Source: Geosiphon pyriformis
Lineage: Eukaryota; Glomeromycota; Glomeromycetes; Archaeosporales; Geosiphonaceae
Length of the DNA: 64,000 bases
Assembly: GCA_016748015.1 (NCBI GenBank)
Contig: JAAOMT010000400.1
Span: forward strand, 62,001 to 126,000
Direction: 5' to 3'
Shown here piece after piece: positions 22,407 through 32,086 of this stretch. Numbering within the stretch: position 1 is the first letter of the stretch; the number at the start of each line of letters is the position of its first letter. The position numbers and the translations under genes were made by a program. A model generated the notes under the pieces. It was not told the DNA's origin and searched no databases. It worked only from the letters and a program-made list of their open reading frames with translations.

Positions 22407-23402
22407 TTGTTGTTGCTGTGATAATAGAAGTTGTTGTTGTTGTTAGGGCAGTACTGGTGGCAGTTGTTGATTTTGTTGGTTTGGTGGTTGGATGGACTGG
22501 TCAATTGGTTCAACAGGTGATTAATCAATGATAATAACTAGAGGTAAGTGTTGATTAATTACTTTGGAGTTTGGATTGTTCTGATTTGGTGGGGTTTGAA
22601 TATTTGGAGTGTCATTTTCTGAATTGTCTAAATTGGACTGGGTTTGAAAGTTTGGGGTTTCAATTTCTGGGTTTTCTAGGATCAGGTTTTAGTAAGTAAA
22701 TTCTTGATTTTCAGATTCTTCTTTCTCTTCTACTTCTTGTTTTCCTTTTGATTCAGTAATTTTCCAAGGACTTGTGATTCCAAAATTCGGGTGAGGTGGT
22801 AGTAATCAAAATTCTGATGGCATTGGTAATCAAGATTTAAATCCTTTAAAATACTTGTCATATAGTTTTAGTAGATCCTCTTTTCTTTGTTTACTTTGGA
22901 ATGGGAATTGTCCAAATGCTGATGTCATGTTTGATGTGGCCATGCTGGTAGATGTAATATTAATGATGTTTCCAAGTGTATAGTGGTATAATGGATTAGT
23001 TGGAAACTCAACTCTTGTTTTCTTTCAAGTAGGTGGTTGTATTCTTTTGAGTGTTACTGCTGGTGTTTGCAGTTTTTCTTTGCCTTTGCTTGCATAAGTA
23101 ATGGGGTATCTTTGCTGTGTATGGTGTTCAATTTCTTTGTTGATTTCCGTGATGATGGAAGCAAAATTGTGATTTGTTGGCAGGTTGGTATTTTGAATTA
23201 ATTCACTGTAAAAGGCTTCTCTTGTCAATTCGATATTTACTGGTGTTTCTAATAGATGGGCAATTCTTTTGTTGACGTAGAAATTGAAAGCTAATTCTAC
23301 TGATATGTGGTTGTGATTTAATTCCAAATGTTGACAGTAGTATTGAAATAAGAATTTTGCGAATCCTAGATAGTTTGTTCCTATGTTTTCTGATTCTGCC
23401 AC
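22407..23402 (-). pseudogene. gag: gag N-terminal domain of element B
   Basis: MAESENIGTNYLGFAKFLFQ at 23,402 begins about 40 bp inside the PBS, the likely Gag start. It continues with LNHNHISVELAFNFYVNKRI, then NLPTNHNFASIITEINKEIE and KEKLQTPAVT, then an acidic and Gln/Asn-rich stretch to the gag core. The same N-domain opens gag in D (50,843) and, more diverged, in A and C. I know no named family for it. Confidence 0.65.
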
Positions 23403-23442
23403 TTTTAGATTTGTGTTGGTGCTGGTTCTCTGTAGGATTATA

Positions 23443-23459
23443 CCTTACAGGGAGCATCA
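23443..23459 (-). other. Primer binding site of element B
   Basis: Plus strand CCTTACAGGGAGCATCA, two bases from the LTR. It differs by two transitions from the CCTCACAGGGAGCACCA of A and D. The complement would pair with a tRNA 3' end of that sequence. Confidence 0.75.
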
Positions 23460-23461
23460 AA

Positions 23462-24332
23462 TGTTACAGGTGACTATTTTTGGTGTTGGATTAAATAACA
23501 AACCTGTAACTTGGTGTTCAAATCTAGTTGCAGTTGATAGTGATCTGAAGATTTGTGTCTAAAAGGTTTGTATCTGAAGGGTTTGGTTGAGTTCTTTGTA
23601 TAATAGACAGAGATTTAATGGTAATAGTTTTATCCATAGCTTTCCGAAACCGCAGTTTTGTTAATTTTTTTCTCAGCTTGATGGCTGGTATTCCTCTTGG
23701 TAAGCTATCCTCAATTGAGTGTTCTACTCTTATTTCTGGGTCTTTTACCAGTCACGTTTATCCCGATGTCAGTACCCTGTGCATTAATCCTTAATAGAGT
23801 TAGTAAATAACAATAAAATCAAAGCAAGAAATAAAGAAAAAAAAAGAAAATAAAGAAAGAAAAAAAATAAGCCAAGGCAATTTGCAAGTTAGTATTCCGT
23901 CAATAGCCATAATCAAGAGCTATTGTTCCAGTGTGGTTAAGTATCAATTACTATCAACATGAAGTGTTGATAGTGGCAGCAGGTTTGAGATAACAAACAG
24001 TTATTTATTTGTGGTTTGGAAAGTTGTCTAGATGAAATCTAAATTGAAAGGTCTGTTTTTTTAGTTTCTAATCCTACTGCTATATATACATAATTGAAAT
24101 TCCTCAATTCCTCAATTTTTCACAACAGGAATCCTGGAATTCCTAAAATTCTGCAATTCTTTTGAGAGGAATCCTAGAATTCTGGAATCCTGTGATTTCT
24201 TGTGAGAATTCTATAATTTCTGGAATCCTGCAATTCCTAAAAGGAATTCTGAAATTCCACATTTTACTATATCTACTTCTGATTGGTTAATAACTATGCT
24301 AATATATATTTCCTATATTTCTATGAATAACA
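23462..24332 (-). repeat. LTR B, 5' copy (871 bp)
   Basis: Begins TGTTACAGGTGACTATT and ends GAATAACA. TATA-like TATATATACA at 24,081-24,090. It is followed by gag of A at 24,333. It matches 18,505-19,375; the differences I see are nearly all transitions. Confidence 0.93.
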
Positions 24333-25260
24333 GCAGTGATTGCTTTTTCGGCTTCTGCAATCCACAAATACATGTTATCTTCTTCCCCCAAGAATTTTTC
24401 TAACTTAGTGATATCTCAGTAAGCCATGATCCAGTTGATAGGTAAGATGTTACTGGTTATGTTTAAGAGGGTTGGTGTCTGTGTATTTGAGTGTTCTCCG
24501 AGTGCTAATACTGGTTGTTTCCCTTTGTTGCTTAAACCAATAGGTTGTAAGATAGCTGTTTTTTCCATTAGGGGAGATGCTGATTCTGCTAGGTTTTGTG
24601 TTAGTGGCTGTTCCCAAGTTGACATGTTTTCTTTTGTTTGACCAGCTGCTGAGATAAGATTTCCAAACAGCGATCCATATTCTCCTAGTGATTTGGTCCA
24701 ACTGTGTTGATTCCAAGAGTGTGAATTTCCAGAAGTTTGTAGTGTTTCCGACTGGGTTTCCAGGAGTGGATTAAATACAATTCTACTTTGGAGTGTCTGA
24801 TGGTATGATGGAGTTGTTGGGAAGAGGACTCTTGGTTTTTTGTTGACTGTGGATTTGTCTTGGGCAGTTGTGAGATTATTGGATCCATACTCGTATTCCT
24901 TCAAATCAGATTCTATTGGTTGTTGTACTTGAAAGAATCATTTTGTCACATAGTGTTTAATGTCTGTATTGACTATGCATAGGGTTTTAACAATAGCTCA
25001 AGTAGTGGTAGTTGTTGAGTACCTTAGTAAGCTTTGATAGATTTGTTTTTTAAGTTTTTCTATGTCTATTGTGTGGTCTAACAAGCAGTCAATTTTTGCA
25101 TTGATATAGTTGCAAAAATCACTTTCTGCAATGGTAGTTTTTGCTGGTATTCTTAGATCTTTTCAAAAGTATTGAAATAGTGCTTTTCTATATGAGAAGT
25201 GGTCTTTTTCTATTGTTCCAATAGTCACCACTTTTGTGTATCTCTGGAGTGCTCTGTCTC
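24333..25260 (-). pseudogene. gag: gag of element A, N-terminal half
   Basis: From the PBS side it reads a diverged N-domain (SDFCNYINAKIDCLLDHTID, with stops), then a Ser/Thr/Gln-rich region open at 24,416-24,904, then MAY-DITKLEKFLGEEDNMY and AEAEKAITA, where element B cuts in. It continues in the same sense at 18,504. The gag core MAY start is at about 24,424. Confidence 0.75.
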
Positions 25261-25271
25261 TGTGGATTTAT

Positions 25272-25288
25272 AACCTCACAGGGAGCAC
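25272..25288 (-). other. Primer binding site of element A
   Basis: Plus strand CCTCACAGGGAGCACCA ends two bases before LTR A. The minus strand TGGTGCTCCCTGTGAGG is complementary to a tRNA 3' end with terminal CCA. It is identical to the PBS of D at 50,887-50,903. Confidence 0.85.
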
Positions 25289-25290
25289 CA

Positions 25291-26384
25291 AATGTTATGG
25301 ATAAACTTGGTGGAGATGAGAAATTGTAATGTTTGGTGCTCTCAATTATTGATGATGCGTCTTCCGCATAATTCTGTTGGCTTAGTCTTGATTATTAGTC
25401 TCTAAAGGTCTATTTCTGGATGTGATTTTACCCATTGAGTTCTTTGGTTATAAGACACAGAGTTTGTCTTTCATCAATTACAACATTTTCAGTAAATATA
25501 AGCTTTTTTCTCCAAGTTAACAAGCACAGTCGTTAGGATCTGGTGTTGTCTTTTCACCCTTCTAATAAGCTAACAAGATAATGTTAATATCCAAAACTTA
25601 GAGGGAGTTTCTTTCTTTTACCAGACTATCATAAAGTCTATTCTCAGACAGTCAATTTTACTATGTTGCTGCTTTACAAAAAAATAAGAAAGAAAAAGAA
25701 AAGAAAAGAAAGAAAAGATAAATTAGTATCATCAATTGCCATGATCAAGAGCAATTGGTCCAAATTGTTAATAGTTCGAGGTGGTTATGCTAAGAGCATC
25801 TGTCCTAAAATGAAGGTATGAGGCAAGGGTTAATTCACATAAATTTCATGAAGTTTGAGAACATGAATTCATGATTCTGATTTTTTTAATAATTGGTTTA
25901 TTTCAGAAGATGAAATAGAGAAGATAATAAATAATAAAGGGGTATGGATATTTGATTCTTGTCTAGAAGTTTGTATCTATCTGTCTGTTTTTCTAACTTC
26001 TATAACTACTTGTTTTTATACATTCTTTTGGTTTTACAAGATTGCTTTCAATTGTCTTGCTATTATTAGCTATTGCTTTGTTATTTCTGTTATTGCTTTG
26101 TTTTTCTACATTATTGCTAGTTATCCTATATTATAACACATTATCTGATGTTATTACATGTTATTCTGTATTATCTTGTATTATAACACGTTATTCTATG
26201 TTATAATCCGTTTATCCAATGTTATTGCATGCTATTCTGTGTTATCCTGCATTATAACATGTTATCCTACATTATAACACATTATCCAATGTTATTGTGC
26301 ACTATTTTGTGTTATGTCATGTTTTGGTTACATTTTGGTTACGTTTTTTCATAACTTTGGATCAGTTTTTCTACTCGGATAACA
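25291..26384 (-). repeat. LTR A, 5' copy (1,094 bp)
   Basis: Begins TGTTATGGATAAACTTGG and ends CGGATAACA. It pairs with 10,303-11,410 and contains the same A-rich block (25,678-25,720) and U3 palindrome array (about 26,100-26,320). Immediately after it LINE-2x resumes with ATGACCAGAGCAAAG. Confidence 0.93.
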
Positions 26385-28460
26385 ATGACCAGAGCAAAGA
26401 GTAAAAAAGCTATACCTAATATCTGTCCTGAGATATCTAATAAAATTTCAACCAGAGGAGTTCTCTCTGTTGTAGAAGCAACTAGACAAAACATTTTAGA
26501 AGTCTTCTCTTTACCCAGTAATTGTAATAAGTTGCCTTTGGTAGCCACTGAAGCAACTTCTTTATTTTTGGCTGGTTTTTCATCAGTCAAAGTTTTCTCA
26601 AAAAACACACTTGAATTAGTCCCAGTGTTGCCTCCACCCCAACTAAGAGCCCAAAAGTTTTTAATAATAGACCAATAAATAAGCTGGTTTTTTCTTTCAT
26701 AGATTCAACATTTGGTGCTGCTAGCACTATTTTTTCAAAAAAATGGTCAAAAAAACCAAAAATTCAGAAAAGTGGGGGCAGTCACTTGCCTCTGCTATTG
26801 TTACACCAAATCTCTTTGTGGTTCCCAATAAAATTTTAGATAAGATCTCTATAGCATCATCTAACATGTTATCTAAGATAAGCTTAGATCAATTACTGGC
26901 TGTATTGCCAAATATGGTGTCTTTCAGTAGATTATTGTCAGTTTTAGAAGCAAAACAATTTCCTCTTGTTGGATCACCTGTTCTTAAAAACTAGACTGAT
27001 CAAATAGAAACTGAATCATTTCTTCTTTTAGTTTCTGGTGCTACTTCTGATAGTACTTGGGAAATTATTACTAATCATTAAAGGTTTGCTGGGTGGATGG
27101 CCTTCACTCTGGTGCCTAATGCTACTTTTAAGATTAAATTGGCTCATGTTAAGACTGTTTTTTAGTTAATACATGGTTTCTTGGGTGCAAAGTCAGTATC
27201 AAAGAACAATGTGAAGCTGTTTTGTGTGGAGTTTGCTTCTCAAGTGTTTTTGGAAGCTGCATTTTTGGTTGAGCTTACAAGCTCTGTACATTTGGCCACC
27301 CTCAAAATTGCCAAGTCTTTGGTGATTTCTGAGTCTGGTTCCCCTTTTGCTGCTGTTGCACTGCATGATGTGCCCTTGAGTGTGTTTGCTGCTGACATTA
27401 AGACAGCTCTCAGTGTGTTTAGTAGTGTTTCTTATGTTGTGCTAAAGTCTGCTGGCATTTGGCAGTATGTGATGGTTTATTTTGAACAATTGGACTCTGC
27501 TGTGTCTGCTTTGAATCATTGGTCAGTTTTGGTGGGCAAAAATAGTGTTAGAATTTTCCTATTGGTAAATTAAAATAAGACTATTTTGTTTCATGATAGA
27601 TTTAAGGCCAAATTAATCAATCTTTCTTCTGGCTGTACTGCCTTTGAGATTAGTAATATGATCTCTCAGATAGGTGGTTGGACATGTTTTATTCTTCGGT
27701 CCTCTGATTCTGGTTATTGTTCCTGGTTTGTTCTGATTACGTTTGGGTCTCAGGCTGATTTGGATTCTGCAATTGCCAAAACTGGTACATTGAGGAAATG
27801 CTATATTTGGTAGGAAACTTCTGGTTGTTAGTGTTGTTTCAAGTGTTAAGAATTAGACCATCTGGCTGCAGATTGTAAGATTTCTTCACTTCTCCCCTCC
27901 AAGCTTCTCAAGGTGTTTACACCATGTTTTGTTGGTCTCAAGTCTTATGCCAAAGCTTCTGCTTCTTTGGGCTCCTCTGGATTTCTGCCTTTGTCTCCTT
28001 TTGTCTCTTCTTCAGTTGTTATTGATGATTTTCTGGTGCTGTCCCAATTGTTTTCTTTGGAATCTGATTTGGTTAAGCTTTTTGCTTTGGTCAAGTCTAT
28101 TGTCAAACCAGTTGGTTCCTTGGTCAAATTGTTCGAACAATTTATTAATGGTGATTTGGTCTTGAGCAGTAAACTTGGCCTTAAAATCAATAAGGTTATG
28201 GTGCATATGGGTTTCTTTAATAAAGTTGTTGGTAAGTTGGGAAGAGAAGTGATTTCTTTGAAAAAAAAATGCTGCATAGAGGATATAGATATGTCTGGTG
28301 ATTTGGAGCACCCAGTTGGTTTAGATGATAAAGTGTTTTCTAATCTGATGTTCCTTTAAGAACATAAACCTATTGATGTTAAAACTGATGGCTTAAAGAC
28401 AACTGAGTGGCTGGTTAGATTGGTTCCTTGTAGTGTTACTTTGTTCTCTATTGTTTAAAA
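26385..28460 (+). pseudogene. ORF1 of LINE-2x (nucleic-acid-binding protein)
   Basis: Begins at ATGACC (10,293), interrupted by A, and resumes here as MTRAKSKKA. Fragments run in order with one frameshift (26,678-26,743) and several stops: basic N-terminus; RRM-like fold around 27,181-27,573 (FAADIKTALSVFSSVSYVVL, then WQYVMVYFEQLDSAVSAL); a second RRM-like unit at 27,586-27,813 (GCTAFEISNMISQIGGWTCF, then FVLITFGSQADLDSA); a CCHC knuckle at about 27,835-27,876 (C-x2-C-x4-H-x4-C with one stop inside); and a Leu-rich probable coiled coil (27,913-28,360). It would bind element RNA. There is no ORF2 after it. Confidence 0.8.
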
Positions 28461-28635
28461 GATGTCAGCTTTGGGTAAGTTTTTTTCAAAAGCTTCAACA
28501 TAGTATAGCCTAAACTGGCTCGAGTAGCTGGTTACATATAAAAAGCACATAAGCCACATTTAATTTAAGACTCTATATAGTTATATTGTATTAAATAGTG
28601 GTTGGGCCTTGTTCATTAAACTTTAATAAAAAAAA
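28461..28635 (+). other. 3' UTR and poly(A) of LINE-2x
   Basis: Contains CTGGTTACATATAAAAAGC and, just before the A tract, AAATAGTGGTTGGG and TTCATTAAACTTTAATAAA. The 3' end of LINE-1x (about 9,865-9,980) has the same words in the same order. LINE RTs often recognise the 3' end of their template, so this shared end is the likely basis for mobilisation in trans. Confidence 0.8.
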
Positions 28636-28643
28636 ATTAAGAG

Positions 28644-30785
28644 TTTTAGCTAAATACAATTTATGTTTTTTCTACATATAATCAATTATTTAGACTAATT
28701 AAAGCAATATTACACTAATGTTTTAAAAAAAAACTTTTTTAAAAAAGACATTTTTTAAACAATTTTAAACAAAATAGCACTATTATAAACTAATCTAACC
28801 AATTAAACAGCTATTTTAAAAGCATTAATCTTGATTTTAGCAGGTTTATATTTCTAAATAACAATAAATTAGATAACATATTATTATTAACAGTAAACAA
28901 ATTTACATAAGAGCCAAATATATCAATATTTTTAAAACTACACTTATTTTTTAGTGTAATTATATTTTATTTTAACTTATTTACAATTTTACTAAAAATA
29001 TTTATATGTATTAAAATCTTATTAATTTTAAAACTAAGAATACTATTTAACATAAAATTATTTTTAACAAATTGCTCAAATATAATAACTAGTATACTAA
29101 TAGACTTAACAATATAATCAACCAAAATTAACAATTTAACCAAATTAGACTTTAAAGACATTAGCTAAAAAGAAACCAAAAAATTGTTAACAATTACAGA
29201 AAAAAAAGCAAAAATTATTAAAAGAGAAACTACAAAAGAAATCAAAGAAACAAATATCTTGACATATAATTTAGTATTTACAAAACATGATACAAATATT
29301 TTAGAAGAAGTAAAAAAATTTTACAGTTCACAGCCAAATAGTCCAATTCCTAAAATTCAAAACAACATTGACAACTAAAAATTTTTTATTAAATATGGCA
29401 TTTTTTTAATATATTAATCTTAATAATTACAATATCTAAATTAGCCTAAAATCTAAATATAACCAAGACAAACCAGAAATAATAACCAAAATTAGAAAAG
29501 CAAGAAATAAAACAAGTCTAACTACTAACTTGAAAAACCATATTACTAATTTTAAATACAATATAATCTTTTAATTTACAAGAGAAAAAATTCAAACATT
29601 ATCTTTGTTTATTAATATTAATTAGTAATTAAAAGCAGATACAATAATACTTAATTTCTTAAAATAAATAACTATATATTGCTAAATACCAATAAGCTTT
29701 AGTATAATATAAGTAATCTTATTAAAAATACTAAAAACTGTTTTAATATTAGCAACAAACATATCTAAAAACACATCATACAATATAATAATAACAAAAA
29801 GAAAACCAAACTTAGAAACCATCAAAGATTTGGCAATCTTAAGAATGGCCAAGCAAACAAAGCTAGAAAACTCAACCAAAAACACAATATTCAAAGAATT
29901 TTAAAAGACAAATTTTATATAAAAGAGTTTTATATTGTTCTTAAAAACAGATTTTACATTCAAAAAATCCTGTACAAACTAAAAAACAGTCTTAATATAA
30001 GCCAATTTGATCTTGAAAGTTATATTAAATACCAAAATAAAAACAACTTATTTAGCAAACTTCTAATAACTAATAATAATCTTTTAAGTATCATTAAAAG
30101 TAGCATTAAAAACTAAAAAAAGCAATAATAAATTAGTTTCTATTTGGTTAGCCCAGTTTTTAAGAACAAGTAATTCAATAAAAAACTGTTGCTTTGTTTT
30201 TAAAATCAGCAAAGATCTGTTAAAAAATATTATATTTGGCAATATAACTAGTGGTTAATTTTGGTTTATTTTAAACAATATTCCAGATGATATAATAAAA
30301 ACTTTATTCAAGATCTTATTTAGAATTATAAAAAAGTTCAGTATAACAATAATAAAAACAAGTAATTGTTTTTGCTTTTTGGAATTCTTAGTTTTTTTGG
30401 CCATTTTCAAAGAAGTTGTATTAGTAATACTAAATATAATAGCAATAGTTAAAAAAACCAGCTTGTTAACTAATTTACTATTAAAAACTTTTAAGCTCTT
30501 AGTAAGAATAAAAATACCACTAAAACTAATTCAAATATATCTTTTTAAGAGAATCTTAACTGATAAAAAACCAGCCAAAGATAAGAAAAATGCTTTAATA
30601 ATTACCAAAAACAGCTTTTTAATCTTATTATTTAAGAAGAAACTTTTTAAAACATTCTGTTTAACTGTTTTTACAACAAAAAAAACTTTCTTAAATATCT
30701 TAAAAAAAATATTAAATACAGCTTTTTTATTTTTTGCTTTAGTTATAATCATAAAATTAAAGAGACAGAAAATTTTTATAACAAT
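28644..30785 (-). mobile_element. LINE-4x: AT-eroded ORF1-only LINE
   Basis: The minus strand is a recognisable but heavily AT-shifted copy of LINE-2x. It keeps the start (ATGATTATAACTAAAGC against ATGACC-ATGACC-AGAGC), then ITKAKNKKAVFNIF, the RRM-like block (LVEFSSFVCLAILKIAKSLM) and the coiled-coil block (SNLVKLLILVDYIVKSISIL). It passes straight from ORF1 into the same 3' UTR with no ORF2. Its last bases are at 10,192-10,250. Substitutions are overwhelmingly G-to-A and C-to-T. Confidence 0.85.
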
Positions 30786-30929
30786 TAAAAATTTAATTAT
30801 TATTATATAATTTTTTATATATTTATTATTTATGTTTTTAAAAATATAGTTAAATATCAAAAAATTTTATTTTAAAAAAACCAGCTTGGTTTTTTTAGAT
30901 TATATTATTAGTAAAAAAAAAAGTCAAAT

Positions 30930-31576
30930 TTGATTCAAAAAAAATTAATGTTGTCAAAAACTTCAAAGTTTTTTAAAATACTATTAAATTAAAAAAATTC
31001 ACAAAATTAGCATTTTATTATTAAAAATTTATCAAAAAATTTTCTGAAATTGTCAAACCATTAAACTATTTAACCAACAAAAATGTCAAATATAAATAGA
31101 TCTTAAAACAACAAAAAGTCTTCAATATTTTCAAAAAAAGTTAATAATAACATTAATATTAGCTTATCTAAATTTTAACAAAAGATTTTAATTAGTTATA
31201 AATGTTTTATATACAGCTTTTGGTGTTATTTTATTTTAGCTAAATAATAATAGTAATGAGTAAATAATCACTTATGTTAGCAAAACATTAAAGTTAACAA
31301 AAAAAATTATTTTGCTACTAAATTAGAAACAACAGCAATAATTTAAACTTTTTACTATTTTAATCTATACTTTAAACCAAAAAATTTGATATTATTACTG
31401 ATAATATTTGGCTTAAATAACTACAAAATAAAAGTTTCGAATTAAATGTCAAACAAATCCATCAAAATAAATTTTAACAAACTATAAATATATTATATAC
31501 TACAAATTAGAAAAACCATACATAAATATTAATTGTTTCTTTAAAATAAGGCAAGATTAAAAACTATAATTATTAT
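30930..31576 (+). pseudogene. AT-eroded gypsy RT thumb and RNase H fragment
   Basis: On the plus strand I read FSEIVKPLNYLTNKNVKYK, then KQQKVFNIFKK (normal gypsy: KPLHQL...NVKYKWTE...QQKAFDYLK), and later KFDIITDNIWLK, LQNKSFELNVKQIHQNKF and NILYTTN (normal: TDHKAL...NARWIRFLQ...ILYTPG). It is riddled with stops. It is a relic of a gypsy element in plus orientation, cut off at 31,577 by an LTR relic. Confidence 0.65.
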
Positions 31577-32045
31577 TATTATAGATAGACTTGATAAAAT
31601 ACATTCATAATATTTGGTATTCATAATTTAATATTAAAAAGAGATTAATTTTAAATGAATTGGTTTTAGTAATAAAATTAATTATTAGTCTTTAAAAAAA
31701 TTTTTGTTTAAAATTTTATCTATTAAGTTTTTTTGTTATAAAGTACAAAAATGTTGTTTTTTTAATATAGTTGTGTTTTTTTTTAAGTTAGTTAAATACA
31801 GTTATTAAGATTTAATATTGTTTTTTTGTTTTTTTAATAAACTAATAAAATAAAGTTAATATTTAAACTTAAAAAAAGCTTCTCTTTTTTACCAAACTAT
31901 TACAAAGTCTATTTTTAAACAATTAATTTCTAATGTTACTATTTCACAAAAAAATAAAAATTAGTATCTTGTTAATCACTATAATTAAGAACAATTAGTT
32001 CAAGTTATTAAGTATTTATATTAATTATATTTGGTTTAAAATAAA
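31577..32045 (-). repeat. AT-eroded partial LTR of the A family
   Basis: Starts TATTATAGATAGACTTGA (LTR A: TGTTATGGATAAACTTGG). It follows LTR A block by block: AATATTTGGTATTCATAATT; ATTATTAGTCTTTAAA; TTGTTATAAAGTACAAA; TTTTTTACCAAACTATTACA; CACTATAATTAAGAACAATT. It stops at the LINE-3x 5' end, about 0.47 kb into the 1.1-kb LTR. Nearly all differences are GC-to-AT. Confidence 0.75.
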
Positions 32046-32086
32046 AATAACAAAAAAAGCTTTTTTGTCTTGTCAATCCTCTGCCC

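Larger units (their letters stand above)
18505..24332 (-). mobile_element. Element B: gypsy deletion derivative nested in A
   Basis: LTRs of exactly 871 bp each (18,505-19,375 and 23,462-24,332) enclose only about 4.1 kb. It keeps PBS, gag, protease, the Cys-rich linker and PPT. It lacks dUTPase, RT, RNase H, integrase and post-integrase domain: the reading jumps from the linker (about 19,453) to the 3' non-coding sequence shared with D (19,376-19,450 matches 42,539-42,640). Target-site copies GTGG (18,501-18,504) and GCAG (24,333-24,336) differ by two transitions. It probably moved with enzymes supplied by a full-length relative such as D. Confidence 0.88.
10303..26384 (-). mobile_element. 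Ty3/gypsy element A, interrupted by element B
   Basis: LTRs at 10,303-11,410 and 25,291-26,384 share TGTTA...TAACA ends. Removing B (5,828 bp plus TSD) leaves about 10.25 kb. Order on the minus strand: gag, protease, Cys-rich linker, dUTPase, RT, RNase H, integrase, C-terminal domain, PPT. Flanks read ACAA (10,299-10,302) and ATGA (26,385-26,388), a 4-bp target duplication with two transitions. The paralogous empty site in LINE-4x (minus strand at about 30,752) supports the original reading ATGACC-ATGACC. The element is dead: stops occur throughout and the protease Asp is lost. Confidence 0.9.
10259..28635 (+). mobile_element. LINE-2x: ORF1-only non-LTR element, interrupted by gypsy A
   Basis: Own sequence is only 10,259-10,302 plus 26,385-28,635, about 2.3 kb; the rest is inserted element A. 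It is bounded by the 8-bp direct repeat ATTAAGAG at 10,251-10,258 and 28,636-28,643 (AAAATTAAGAG if the A tract is counted), a convincing target duplication. It has a short 5' UTR, an ORF1 beginning ATGACC at 10,293, then a 3' UTR and poly(A), with no ORF2. The 3' UTR matches that of LINE-1x, so movement by another LINE's ORF2 in trans is likely. It landed in the 3' UTR of LINE-4x. Confidence 0.85.

Noticed and set aside
26385-30860. A true palindromic duplication of the LINE ORF1 (tail to tail)
   Set aside because: The two arms have very different decay, LINE-2x has its own target duplication, and the 3' end of LINE-4x lies on the far side, so they are two insertions.
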